Source of the DNA: Agrobacterium tumefaciens
Lineage (GTDB): Bacteria > Pseudomonadota > Alphaproteobacteria > Rhizobiales > Rhizobiaceae
DNA: 64,000 nt
Direction of reading: 5' to 3'
Assembly (NCBI GenBank): GCA_025559845.1
Contig: CP048469.1
Coordinates: 558,001 to 622,000, forward strand
This document shows, one piece after another, positions 44,105 to 52,667 of this stretch (the first letter of the stretch is position 1; each line of letters begins with the position of its first letter). The translations under genes and the position numbers were made by a program. Below the pieces are notes generated by a model. The model had not been told where the DNA came from, ran no database searches, and saw only the letters and a program-made list of their open reading frames with translations.

Positions 44105-44118
44105 TGACGTTAACGTCA
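44105..44118. promoter_or_regulatory. Perfect palindrome upstream of the DUF2267-like gene
   Basis: TGACGTTAACGTCA is a 14-bp perfect palindrome preceded by ACGT. A related TTGACGTC lies at 44129-44136. The pattern resembles ACGTnnACGT-type sites bound by MerR-family acyl-CoA/branched-chain regulators (LiuR-like) in proteobacteria, though no such genes are adjacent. Confidence 0.5.
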
Positions 44119-44157
44119 TTATTCGATGTTGACGTCGTTTTTCAACAGGAGGCAAGA

Positions 44158-44550
44158 ATGAACGAAGTCGTGAGCCAGATCGCTGACAAGGTGGGAATCA
44201 GCCCGGAACTGGCCGAAAAATCGCTTGGTATGATGCTTGGTTTTCTCCAGCGCGAAGCCGAGGACGGCCCGGTTGCACGCATGATCGAAGCGATCCCTGG
44301 TGCCAGCGAACTCGTTGCGCAGTTCAACGGCGAAGGTTCCGGCGGCGGCGGTCTTCTCGGTGGCCTGATGAGCGCCATTGGTGGCGGCGGCATCATGGGT
44401 CTCGGCCAGCAACTGATGAGCCAGGGCCTCGGCATGGGCGAAATTTCTGCTCTCGCCAAGGAAACCATTTCTGTCGCTCGCCAGTACGCAGGCGATGAGG
44501 TTGTCGATCAGGTGGTTGCCTCCGTTCCGGGCCTCAGCCAGTTCGTCTGA
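44158..44550 (+). CDS. DUF2267/DUF2780-like protein
   Basis: The 130-residue protein begins MNEVVSQIADKVGISPELAEKSLGMMLGFLQ, followed by a Gly-rich hinge (GEGSGGGGLLGGLMSAIGGGGIMGLG) and helices ending VVASVPGLSQFV. This is the layout of small helical proteins annotated DUF2267 or DUF2780. No signal peptide is present. The function is unknown. AGGAGG lies 8 bases ahead of ATG 44158. It stands alone behind the palindrome at 44105-44118 and is divergent from the HerA-like gene. Confidence 0.75.
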   Translation: MNEVVSQIADKVGISPELAEKSLGMMLGFLQREAEDGPVARMIEAIPGASELVAQFNGEGSGGGGLLGGLMSAIGGGGIMGLGQQLMSQGLGMGEISALAKETISVARQYAGDEVVDQVVASVPGLSQFV

Positions 44551-44564
44551 TCTGATCCGGCACG

Positions 44565-44996
44565 CTATTCCGCTATCGGGCGCGGTGGATGTTCTTTGAA
44601 CATCTGCCGTGCCTTTTCTATTTCGGCATGATGGGTTTCCGCCCAGATCCACACGCCGCAAAATGCACTGCCAAGCGTCCTGCCGAGATGCGTGAGGCTA
44701 TAATCGACATGCGGCGGAATGACCGGATGCACGGTGCGCTGCACCAGCCCGTCACACTCCATCTGCCGTAGAGTTTTGGTCAGCATCTTCTGGCTGATAT
44801 TGCCGACCAGTCTGCCAATCTGGGTAAAGCGAAGCGTGCCGTTTTCTTCCAGCGCTTCCAGGATCAGCATGGTCCACTTGTCGGCCACCTTGGAAATGAT
44901 GTCCTGAACAAGCGCTTCGATCACCGGATCGGTGTGATCCGGTGGCGGATGCTGTCGTCTGTTTTCGATGTCCGGATCGGCCAGATGCCTTTTCAC
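44565..44996 (-). CDS. HxlR-family transcriptional regulator
   Basis: The 143-residue protein has the HxlR winged helix: DKWTMLILEALEENGTLRFTQIGRLVGNISQKMLTKTLRQMECDGLVQRTVHPVIPPHVDYSLTHLGRTL. The N-terminal region DPDIENRRQHPPPDHTDP is disordered-like. It is divergent from an SDR gene at 45113, a common pairing in which the regulator represses the dehydrogenase until an electrophile or quinone is present. The gap has GTAAGTA at 45016-45022 and TACTT near 45038. Confidence 0.9.
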   Translation of the reverse strand: MKRHLADPDIENRRQHPPPDHTDPVIEALVQDIISKVADKWTMLILEALEENGTLRFTQIGRLVGNISQKMLTKTLRQMECDGLVQRTVHPVIPPHVDYSLTHLGRTLGSAFCGVWIWAETHHAEIEKARQMFKEHPPRPIAE

Positions 44997-45112
44997 GTCG
45001 ACACTCTCCTTTTGGTAAGTATAAATCTTTTGGGTGCCTACTTTCGAATGGAGAGTATCATAGCTAGTTTTTCTTCATCCAACAAGGAAAGCCACGAAGG
45101 AAGGATTTTCCC

Positions 45113-45871
45113 ATGAAGACGACAGGCAACACCATTCTCATCACGGGCGGCGGTTCAGGTATCGGTCGCGCGCTTGCCGAAGCTTTTCATAATCTGGGCA
45201 ACACGGTCATCATCTCCGGCAGACGCAAGGCGGTGCTGGACGAGGTGACTGCCGCGAACCCCGGTATGGCGTCGATGGTGATGGACGCGACAGACGCCGA
45301 GGGTATCAACGCTTTTGCGAGTGCGCTGGTGAAGGAGCATCCATCCCTTAACGCGGTCATTAACAACGCCGGCATCATGAAACCCGAAGACATCACTACG
45401 GCGCCGGATTATCTCGCCATTGCCGAGGAGACGATTGCCACCAACCTGCTGGCGCCGATCCGGCTGACGGCGGCGCTGCTGCCGCATTTTCTCAAACAGC
45501 CGAGTGCGACTGTACTTACCGTCTCCTCAGGATTGGCCTTCGTGCCGATGGTGTTGACGCCGACCTACAGCGCCACCAAATCGGCCATCCATGCCTACTC
45601 TGTAACGCTGCGGGAGCAGTTGAAAGACACTGCGGTTGAGGTGATCGAGATTGTTCCGCCCTATGTCCAGACGACATTGATGGGCGAGGGCCAGGCAAGC
45701 GATGAACGGGCCATGCCGCTCGAGGCATTCATCTCCGAGGTCATGGATATCCTGACAAACCGTTCGGATGAAAAGGAAGTGGTGGTGGAGCGCTGCAAGC
45801 CACTGCGTTTTGCCGCTCAGAATGGCAATTTCGATCAGGTCTTCTCGATGATCAATGGCATGCACCCCTGA
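45113..45871 (+). CDS. Short-chain dehydrogenase (DltE-like SDR)
   Basis: The 252-residue protein has TGGGSGIG at 11-18, NNAGIM near residue 87 and catalytic TYSATKSA with an upstream TVSSGLAF. It resembles DltE-type SDRs. The substrate is unknown. It is likely regulated by the divergent HxlR protein. It starts at ATG 45113 after AAGGAAGG. An AraC gene follows on the same strand. Confidence 0.9.
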   Translation: MKTTGNTILITGGGSGIGRALAEAFHNLGNTVIISGRRKAVLDEVTAANPGMASMVMDATDAEGINAFASALVKEHPSLNAVINNAGIMKPEDITTAPDYLAIAEETIATNLLAPIRLTAALLPHFLKQPSATVLTVSSGLAFVPMVLTPTYSATKSAIHAYSVTLREQLKDTAVEVIEIVPPYVQTTLMGEGQASDERAMPLEAFISEVMDILTNRSDEKEVVVERCKPLRFAAQNGNFDQVFSMINGMHP

Positions 45872-45937
45872 CGGCAAATGGATGTCATTGCGAGCCTGTC
45901 CATGATAGGCTCGCCATCCTTTCCGGGAGTGTGGTTC

Positions 45938-46735
45938 ATGGGCAGCCGGCAATTCGTTATGCCGAAAACATCGATGCCAGGCGTTGCTGCCGTGATTGCG
46001 GACAGCGACCGTTCTTTCCCCCGGCACATGCATGACCAGTTCGGTATCGGTCTGGTGGAGCGCGGCGCGCAGAAGTCCCAGAGCGGTCGCGGTCAGGTCG
46101 AAGCTCAGGCGGGCAACCTCATTACCGTCAATCCCGGCGAAGTTCACGATGGTATTCCCTTGGGGCAGGGCGGTCGCGCCTGGACGATGCTCTATCTCGA
46201 TCCTGAAGTCGTTCACGCGGCGGTTTCCGACATTGAGGAAAAGCAGAACGGCGGTTTTGAATTCGTCCATCCCGTTGATGTGCGTCCTCTCGCAAATCGT
46301 TTCCGCTTACTTTTCGCGGCGATGACAGCACGCGACGATGCGATGCGATGCGAAGAAACCCTGCTCACATTGATGAGCGCAGTCTTCGAGAAACCACGGC
46401 CGTTGTCTGTCAGAGCGGCACCCGAGGCAATGAACAGGGCGCGAGAGATGATCGACGACAGCCCGGAGAGGCAGTTTCTTCTTGCCGACCTGGCTGGTGA
46501 GGCTGGTATGAGCCGTTTTCGTTTTCTGCGGTCTTTTGCGCATGTGACGGGCCTGACTCCGCATAACTATCTGCTACAACGTCGCGTTCAGGCTGCGCGA
46601 CGACTGTTGGCGCAGGGAATGGCGCCGGCTGAGGCCGCGTTGACTTCAGGTTTTTCCGACCAGAGTCATCTGAACAGGGTTTTCGTGCGCTACTTCGGCG
46701 TCACGCCATCCGCCTATCGTGCCGCTCTTTCCTAA
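45938..46735 (+). CDS. AraC-family regulator of the adjacent LysE exporter
   Basis: The 265-residue protein has an N-terminal cupin (RHMHDQFGIGLVERG..SGRGQVEAQAGNLITVNPGEVHDG) and a C-terminal AraC double HTH (LADLAGEAGMSRFRFLRSFAHVTGLTPHNYLLQRRVQAARRLL...DQSHLNRVFVRYFGVTPSAYR). Such cupin-AraC proteins sense amino acids or small molecules and activate nearby exporters. ATG 45938 has CCGGGAG about 9 bases ahead; the frame is open back to 45878. It is transcribed with the LysE gene 78 bp downstream. Confidence 0.88.
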   Translation: MGSRQFVMPKTSMPGVAAVIADSDRSFPRHMHDQFGIGLVERGAQKSQSGRGQVEAQAGNLITVNPGEVHDGIPLGQGGRAWTMLYLDPEVVHAAVSDIEEKQNGGFEFVHPVDVRPLANRFRLLFAAMTARDDAMRCEETLLTLMSAVFEKPRPLSVRAAPEAMNRAREMIDDSPERQFLLADLAGEAGMSRFRFLRSFAHVTGLTPHNYLLQRRVQAARRLLAQGMAPAEAALTSGFSDQSHLNRVFVRYFGVTPSAYRAALS

Positions 46736-46813
46736 GTTCATATCTGCAATTTCGTCCAAGACGGCGCAAAGCCGCATCGTCATTCTTGGCTTTCACTTCA
46801 AAAGGATAGCCTC

Positions 46814-47425
46814 ATGACGTTCGAATTCCTGCTCACCTCTCTCATTGTCGTGGCTTCACCCGGAACCGGCGTGGTCTACACGCTCGCTGCCGGACTTTCT
46901 CAGGGTGCAAGGGCAAGTATTGTTGCGGCACTTGGCTGCACGCTCGGCATCCTGCCGCATCTGCTGGCGGCGGTTACAGGCCTTGCCGCAATCCTGCATG
47001 CCAGCGCGACCGCATTCAGCGTCATCAAGTATCTCGGCGTCGCCTATCTTCTCTACATGGCGTGGAACACATTGAGGGAAAATGGCGCGCTGCGTGTGGA
47101 CGACCAGCGGCAGAGCAGAAGTGTCACCAATATTGTGGGTGAAGCGGTGCTCATCAATCTTCTGAACCCGAAACTGTCTATCTTCTTTTTCGCGTTTCTG
47201 CCGCAGTTCATCGCGGCCGAGACAGTAAAACCGACGTGGCAGATGACCGTCCTTGGTCTGGTTTTCATGGCCATGACCTTTGTGGTTTTCGCACTCTACG
47301 GCTGTTTTGCCGCTTCCGTTAGACAGCAGGTCGTTTCACGCCCTGCTGTGCTTACCTGGCTACGGCGCAGTTTCGCCGCAGCCTTTGTTGCACTCGGCGC
47401 CAAGCTTGCCTTGACGCAGAGATAG
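46814..47425 (+). CDS. LysE/RhtB-family amino-acid exporter
   Basis: The 203-residue inner-membrane protein has about six hydrophobic helices and LysE-family segments SPGTGVVYTLAAGLSQGARASIVAALGCTLG and LNPKLSIFFFAFLPQF. It probably exports an amino acid or related compound (homoserine lactone, threonine or similar). The AraC regulator upstream likely controls it. AAAGGATAG precedes ATG 46814. Confidence 0.88.
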   Translation: MTFEFLLTSLIVVASPGTGVVYTLAAGLSQGARASIVAALGCTLGILPHLLAAVTGLAAILHASATAFSVIKYLGVAYLLYMAWNTLRENGALRVDDQRQSRSVTNIVGEAVLINLLNPKLSIFFFAFLPQFIAAETVKPTWQMTVLGLVFMAMTFVVFALYGCFAASVRQQVVSRPAVLTWLRRSFAAAFVALGAKLALTQR

Positions 47426-47438
47426 CGCAAAACGGGTC

Positions 47439-48266
47439 TCAGTTATCCCATTCCGGCGCCAGATGGCCGGGGCTGACAATGCGGCCGTCCGGTTTCGCCA
47501 ATGCGTGGATTTCCTGCATCTCCTCTGGCGTCAAAGCAAAATCGAAGATGTCGAAATTCTCTTTGAGACGGCTTTCAGTGGCCGTCTTGGAAAGCGCGAT
47601 GACATCTGATTGCTGCACAGCCCAACGCAAAGCGACCTGTGCGGCGGTTTTGCCGTGGTGCGCGCCAATATCCTTCAGCACTGGATCGTTCGGCACAGCG
47701 CCGTTTGCCATCAGATAATAGGCGGTGATGGAGAGACCGTTTTTGCGGGCAGCGGCAATCACCTTCGTCTGGTCGAGGTAGGGGTGGTATTCGACCTGGT
47801 TGGTGGCGAGCGGCGTATCCGAGAGTTTTACGGCCTCTTCCGTCAGGGCCACGTTGAAGTTCGAAATGCCGATGTTGCGGGCTTTTCCGGCCTTGCGAAC
47901 TTCGTTGAGCGCGCCGATACGCTCAGCCAGCGGCACGTCGCTCTTCGGCCAGTGCAGCAGCAGAAGATCGACATGATCGGTTTTCAGTTTTTGCAGGCTT
48001 TCATCGACCGAAGCCAGGAAATCGGCGTGGCGATAGCGGTCGACCCACACCTTGGTCGTGACGAAAAGATCAGCGCGCGGAACACCTGAAGAGGCCAGGA
48101 CCTCACCAACGGCCGCTTCATTCTGATAGATCTGCGCCGTGTCGACATGGCGGAAACCAAGTTTCAGCGCTTCCGGCAGGACGCGTCTCACATCGTCTTC
48201 CGGCATACGGAACGTGCCGAAACCGAGTGCTGGGATATTCGCGCCGTTCGCGTTTACAACGTACAT
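47439..48266 (-). CDS. Aldo-keto reductase (DkgB-like)
   Basis: The 275-residue protein has the AKR TIM-barrel signatures GFRHVDTAQIYQNEAAVG (Asp and Tyr of the catalytic tetrad), DLFVTTKVW (Lys) and LLLLHWP (His), with the NADPH loop near ALSKTATESRLKEN. It resembles DkgB-type 2,5-diketo-gluconate/methylglyoxal reductases. It likely detoxifies small dicarbonyls in the cytoplasm. It is convergent with the LysE gene, 13 bp apart. Confidence 0.92.
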   Translation of the reverse strand: MYVVNANGANIPALGFGTFRMPEDDVRRVLPEALKLGFRHVDTAQIYQNEAAVGEVLASSGVPRADLFVTTKVWVDRYRHADFLASVDESLQKLKTDHVDLLLLHWPKSDVPLAERIGALNEVRKAGKARNIGISNFNVALTEEAVKLSDTPLATNQVEYHPYLDQTKVIAAARKNGLSITAYYLMANGAVPNDPVLKDIGAHHGKTAAQVALRWAVQQSDVIALSKTATESRLKENFDIFDFALTPEEMQEIHALAKPDGRIVSPGHLAPEWDN

Positions 48267-48395
48267 CTGTCGTCTCCATCGTCTTTAGGTTTGTCTAAAC
48301 GGGATTGTCTGGCGGGGAAGGCCTGGAAAGCCTCCCCTATTAACGGCTGCAAACGGCACGAGTTTCAAGCAAAAGATGTCTTTCTTCCGCAAACC

Positions 48396-49322
48396 CTACA
48401 TCAACACGTAGTCGACCGCGCGCGGATAGGCCGGAAGATCGGTCTCGCCCACGCCTTCACGCAGGTTGATTTCGATGGTGGTGGCGAGCGCACTGATCGG
48501 CAGTGCGTTCAGGCCTTCACCGAACGGTTCTTCCAGCTCGTCCGAAAGTGCGTCGAGCCCGAAGAAGGTGTAGGCAATAAGGGCGCTGGTGAAAGGTGTT
48601 GCCCAACCAAGCAGGTCGGTGAAGCCGAACGGCAGCAACAGACAGAAGAGATGCGCTGTGCGATGGAGAAGCAGCGAATATCCGAAAGGAACAGGTGTGT
48701 GGCGAATACGCTCGCATGAGGCCAGCGCGCTGCCCATCTGCTGGACGGTGCTATCAAGCATCTGGAGTTGGATATCGCTGATTTGTGCCTTCGCATTGGC
48801 GCTGAACAGGTCCGAGGAGAGCCCCCGCAGCAAGGTCTCCGGCTTATTACGGCTTTGGGCATAACGTTCGGAAAGATCGGCCGGAATGAGTTTGATGATG
48901 GCGCTTTTGTTGCCGCTGGGGCGCAGGAAGCTGACCATCTCGTGACAGAAGGCAATCGTCACGTCGATAACCCTGCGGCGTTCGAGGGGATCGGAAACAT
49001 CCTTGCGCATCTCCAGCATTTCACTCTGTCGCCCGAAGGTCCGCGCCGCCATGATAAGAACGCCCCACTGTTTGCGTGCTTCCCACCAGCGGTCGTAACA
49101 GGCATTGGCGCGAAAGCCGAGGAAGACGGAGAGCGCAATGCCCAGTAAAGAAAACGGTGCACCGTTGAACGCGGGAATAACATCCGGGCGATCCTTGTGC
49201 GCCCAGACGACAAGCGCGGACAGGAGAAAAACAGCGAGTACCTGCGGAAATATACGGCCAACGATGGAGCCGCGCAGGATGAAGAACAGTTGAAGAAGAC
49301 TCGGACGGGGACGGACGATCAT
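48396..49322 (-). CDS. Bestrophin-like (UPF0187) membrane protein
   Basis: The 308-residue protein begins MIVRPRPSLLQLFFILRGSIVGRIFPQVL and contains GFRANACYDRWWEARKQWG and PFTSALIAYTFFGLDALSDELEEPFG, the bestrophin/UPF0187 pattern with four membrane helices. Bacterial members form pentameric ion channels (KpBest is cation-selective). Start 49322 is preferred to the extended frame to 49541. It is monocistronic and divergent from the WYL regulator at 49581. Confidence 0.88.
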   Translation of the reverse strand: MIVRPRPSLLQLFFILRGSIVGRIFPQVLAVFLLSALVVWAHKDRPDVIPAFNGAPFSLLGIALSVFLGFRANACYDRWWEARKQWGVLIMAARTFGRQSEMLEMRKDVSDPLERRRVIDVTIAFCHEMVSFLRPSGNKSAIIKLIPADLSERYAQSRNKPETLLRGLSSDLFSANAKAQISDIQLQMLDSTVQQMGSALASCERIRHTPVPFGYSLLLHRTAHLFCLLLPFGFTDLLGWATPFTSALIAYTFFGLDALSDELEEPFGEGLNALPISALATTIEINLREGVGETDLPAYPRAVDYVLM

Positions 49323-49580
49323 GGATGCAACTCGAATGGAAAACGGGGCTGTGGCCAAGGAATCTGGCTGGCGCCTATTCGCGCCTGAAAAATGACATTT
49401 GCCAGTCCTCATTCGCGCGCCGGCACGGGACATATTGCCGCAATGTCCTTGCCGGGAAAATCCCCTTTCGGCCTTGTTGAACTGAAGTGTGTGTTGGGCT
49501 TGCGACGAACAGTGGTGAAGGGGTAACAACCACAAGGCCAAAACGCCACACGGTCGAGGGCGGGCAGGGAGGAAAGTCGC

Positions 49581-50291
49581 GTGTCGCGTTCACAACGCCT
49601 TCTTGATCTGCTGCAGGTCCTGCGTTCCCACCGTATGCCAGTCAGTGGTGCGACACTCGCCGCTCAAACCGGCGTCAGCCTGCGCACGCTCTACCGGGAT
49701 ATCGCGACATTGCAGGCCCAAGGGGCGGATATAGAGGGAGAGGCGGGCGTCGGTTATGTGCTGCGTCCCGGTTTCATGCTGCCACCGCTGATGTTTTCGC
49801 AACAGGAGATCGAGGCGCTGGTCCTTGGGTCCAGATGGGTGGCGGGCCGGGCAGACGACAGGCTGGCGGATGCCGCGCGTGCCGCCCTCGTCAAGATTGC
49901 GGCCGTACTTCCCGACACGTTGCGTGAGGAACTGGACAACTCTGCTTTGCTCGTCGGCCCCGGTCAAGCAGTGGTCGCGTCGCGCATCGATCTGGCCGAC
50001 GTGCGAAGCGCCATCCGCGTCGAGACGAAGGTGGTTTTGACCTACCGCGACGAAAAAGGAGATCTGACGGAGCGTGTGGTCTGGCCTTTCGCCCTGGCTT
50101 TTTTCGATCTGGTGAGGGTGGTGTTGGCGTGGTGTGAGACGCGTCAGGATTTCCGCAGTTTTCGCGCAGATCGCATTGAGGGCTTCGGCACGATGGGAGA
50201 GCGTTATCCGCGTCGTCGCCAGACCTTGCTGAAGCAATGGCGTGAACGCGAAAAAGAACGACGGCGCCAACAGCATGCTGACAAAAACTGA
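49581..50291 (+). CDS. HTH/WYL-domain (YafY-type) regulator
   Basis: The 236-residue protein has a DeoR-like N-terminal HTH (RSQRLLDLLQVLRSHRMPVSGATLAAQTGVSLRTLYRDIATLQAQGADIEGEAGVGYVL) and a C-terminal WYL domain (LTYRDEKGDLTERVVWPFAL..VVLAWCETRQDFRSFRADRI). Such regulators often sense nucleotides or small ligands. It precedes the VOC gene at 50339 by 47 bp and probably regulates it. A related WYL regulator is at 56311. Confidence 0.9.
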   Translation: MSRSQRLLDLLQVLRSHRMPVSGATLAAQTGVSLRTLYRDIATLQAQGADIEGEAGVGYVLRPGFMLPPLMFSQQEIEALVLGSRWVAGRADDRLADAARAALVKIAAVLPDTLREELDNSALLVGPGQAVVASRIDLADVRSAIRVETKVVLTYRDEKGDLTERVVWPFALAFFDLVRVVLAWCETRQDFRSFRADRIEGFGTMGERYPRRRQTLLKQWREREKERRRQQHADKN

Positions 50292-50338
50292 CAGCATGGG
50301 GGTCTAGGAAGGGCTCATCCACAACAAAGGAGATAGCC

Positions 50339-50707
50339 ATGACCCACCCCGGTTTCACCATTCTCTATGTCGACAATCCGCCTGCAAGCAGCAGTTTTTA
50401 CAAAGGTTTGCTGGGTGTTGAACCGGTCGAATCCTCGCCGACCTTTTCCCTGTTCATTCTCAACAACGGCATGAAGCTTGGCCTCTGGTCCCGCCATGCG
50501 GTGGAGCCGAAGGCCGCGGCTGCTGGCGGTGGTGGCGAACTGGCGTTCAGGGTTGCCAATGACGCAGACGTGGCGGAAACCCATGCTGCCTGGAAGGCCA
50601 AGGGACTGGCTATTCTGCAGGAGCCGACGGTGATGGAGTTCGGCAGGACTTTTACCGCTGCCGATCCCGATGGTCATCGTTTGCGCGTCTATGCGTTTTC
50701 GGGCTGA
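50339..50707 (+). CDS. Small VOC-family (glyoxalase/bleomycin-resistance-like) protein
   Basis: The 122-residue protein is a single VOC domain: FTILYVDNPPASSSFYKGLLGVEPVESSPTFSLFILNNGMKLGLW, then TAADPDGHRLRVYAF at the C-terminus. It probably dimerises and binds a small hydrophobic or toxic compound; no substrate can be told. AAAGGAGAT precedes ATG 50339. It follows the WYL regulator on the same strand and is convergent with tam, 4 bp apart. Confidence 0.86.
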   Translation: MTHPGFTILYVDNPPASSSFYKGLLGVEPVESSPTFSLFILNNGMKLGLWSRHAVEPKAAAAGGGGELAFRVANDADVAETHAAWKAKGLAILQEPTVMEFGRTFTAADPDGHRLRVYAFSG

Positions 50708-50711
50708 CGGC

Positions 50712-51482
50712 CTACTTCTTTACGGCAACCACAAAAATGCGTGGGAACCGTAGCAGCAATCGGCCGTCCGCCATGGGCGGATAGGCCGCAGCGATCCGGG
50801 CGGTGTAGTCTTTCAGGAAAGCCGCCTGGTGTTCGTCTCCCGCTGCGGCAAGGTAGGGACGAAGCCCGGTGCCCTTCACCCATTCGACAATGGCATTCGC
50901 ATCAGCCATCGGATGATTATAGATCGTGTGCCATACATCGACCCGTGCGGATTTCGGGGTCAGCCGGTCGAAATAGGCTGATGGCGACGGTAGCGGCTTA
51001 CGGCGCAGACGGCCGCCAGCAAATGCCTCGCTCCACGGGCCGGCCGCACCTGTTTCCTCCATCATCACATGCGTCGGTTCGGTCAGATTGTCCGGCATCT
51101 GCACGGCAAGCACGCCGCCGGGTGAAAGACTGTCCATCAACCTCTCCAGAACAGACAGATGGTCGGGCACCCATTGAAAAACCGCATTGGCATAGAGAAG
51201 ATCAGCCGGTTGCGTCGGTTTCCACTGCGCAAGGTCCGCTTTGCCGAATTGCGTGTTGGGCAACCTGTCGGCAGCCTTGGCCAGCATGTCGTCATCACTG
51301 TCGACGCCGGTGATGACATTGACGCCGAAACGATCGGTCAAAAGTTCCGTAGAGTTGCCGGGACCGCAGCCAAGGTCGTAGCCGTTCATGACGCGTTCGA
51401 GCGGCACTTGCGCCAGGAGATCGCGTGCTGCACGGGTCCTCTCATCCTCGAATTTCAGATATTGTTGCGCCGACCAGACCAT
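50712..51482 (-). CDS. tam: Trans-aconitate 2-methyltransferase
   Basis: The 256-residue cytoplasmic SAM-dependent methyltransferase detoxifies trans-aconitate, an inhibitory by-product of the TCA cycle. It starts [23 protein letters not shown], a Tam-specific N-terminus, has the SAM motif [13 protein letters not shown], and the [10 protein letters not shown] and [19 protein letters not shown] segments typical of Tam. AGGAGG lies ahead of ATG 51482. Confidence 0.93.
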   Translation of the reverse strand: MVWSAQQYLKFEDERTRAARDLLAQVPLERVMNGYDLGCGPGNSTELLTDRFGVNVITGVDSDDDMLAKAADRLPNTQFGKADLAQWKPTQPADLLYANAVFQWVPDHLSVLERLMDSLSPGGVLAVQMPDNLTEPTHVMMEETGAAGPWSEAFAGGRLRRKPLPSPSAYFDRLTPKSARVDVWHTIYNHPMADANAIVEWVKGTGLRPYLAAAGDEHQAAFLKDYTARIAAAYPPMADGRLLLRFPRIFVVAVKK

Positions 51483-51727
51483 GATGTCCTCCTGCTGAAA
51501 GCCGAATGGGGCTGAAACATCGCATGCGCCATGCCTCGTCACCACCGGCTAATTCATGAATTCTTGTGATGGATATATTCATCAACCGATTGTTCCGGCT
51601 TGGAAAATATCATCGCCAAGGCTTGCTGGAGTAATTTTCCATCAAAATCATACATCGTGGAAATAAAAACTTGACCTTGAGGGGCGAGAGGCATTCACTC
51701 CGGCCACTTTCAAGACAGGAGACCGTT

Positions 51728-52609
51728 ATGAGCGTCGATACCGCACCCCGATCAACCACCTGGACCTATGTTGACGGTCAATGGCTGCCGGGCAACCCGC
51801 CCCTCATCGGCCCGACCTCGCATGCCATGTGGCTGGCCTCGACGGTGTTTGACGGCGCACGCTGGTTTGACGGCGTTGCTCCGGATCTCGACCTGCATTG
51901 CCAGCGCGTCAATCGCTCCGCGACAAACATGGGCATGACGCCGACGATGACGGCGGAAGAGATCGAATCTCTGGCGCTGGAAGGCGTGAAGAAATTCGAT
52001 GGCAAGACCGCTATTTACATCAAGCCGATGTACTGGGCCGAACATGGCACACCCGGCAGCGTGGTTGCGCCTGACGCGGGTTCCACGCGTTTTGCGCTTT
52101 GCCTTTTCGAAGCCCCGATGGATGCCGGCAAGCCCCTGACACTGACGGTTTCGCCGCTGCGTCGTCCGTCTCCGGAAACCGCGATGACGGATGCCAAGGC
52201 TGGCAGCCTTTATCCCAACAGCGGTCGTGCCATCCTTGAGGCCCGTTCGCGTGGTTTCGACAATGCGCTGATGCGCGATATGAATGGCAATGTTGCCGAG
52301 ACGGCGGCCTCGAACATCTTCATGGTCAAGGACGGCGTGGTTATGACGCCGGTCCCGAACCGCACCTTCCTCGCAGGCATTACGCGTTCGCGCGTTATCG
52401 GTCTTCTGCGCCAGGCAGGTTTCGACGTCCGCGAAACAACTTTGTCGGTTGATGATTTCCGCGCAGCCGATGAAATCTTCTGCTCCGGCAACTATTCCAA
52501 GGTTTCGCCGGTCACCAAGCTCGATGATCGTGAATTGCAGGCCGGACCGGTCGCGCGCAAGGCGCTCGACCTTTACATGGACTGGGCACGTCTCGGCAGC
52601 GACGTATAA
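51728..52609 (+). CDS. ilvE: Class IV aminotransferase (branched-chain type)
   Basis: The 293-residue PLP enzyme likely interconverts branched-chain amino acids and their 2-oxo acids. The PLP-binding lysine is K157 in TDAKAGSLYPN, and the SRGFDNALMRDMNGNVAETAASNIF segment binds the cofactor phosphate. The N-terminal FDGARWFDGV substrate region is shared with BCAT-like members. The SLYPN variant differs from the usual KxGGNY of IlvE, so D-amino-acid or other transaminase activity is possible. It is monocistronic with a strong terminator. Confidence 0.85.
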   Translation: MSVDTAPRSTTWTYVDGQWLPGNPPLIGPTSHAMWLASTVFDGARWFDGVAPDLDLHCQRVNRSATNMGMTPTMTAEEIESLALEGVKKFDGKTAIYIKPMYWAEHGTPGSVVAPDAGSTRFALCLFEAPMDAGKPLTLTVSPLRRPSPETAMTDAKAGSLYPNSGRAILEARSRGFDNALMRDMNGNVAETAASNIFMVKDGVVMTPVPNRTFLAGITRSRVIGLLRQAGFDVRETTLSVDDFRAADEIFCSGNYSKVSPVTKLDDRELQAGPVARKALDLYMDWARLGSDV

Positions 52610-52633
52610 GCCGGATTCGAAGTTCGAACACCG

Positions 52634-52667
52634 AATAAAGCCCGTGCCAACAAGCGCGGGCTTTATT
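52634..52667. terminator. Bidirectional terminator after the aminotransferase gene
   Basis: AATAAAGCCCG and CGGGCTTTATT form an 11-bp stem around TGCCAACAAGCG, followed by ATTTCC. The right end overlaps the stop codon of the convergent LysR gene. Confidence 0.85.

Noticed and set aside
44105..44136. Repeated TTGACGT elements as a CRISPR-like or iteron array
   Set aside because: Only two related copies with irregular spacing; best read as regulatory half-sites.
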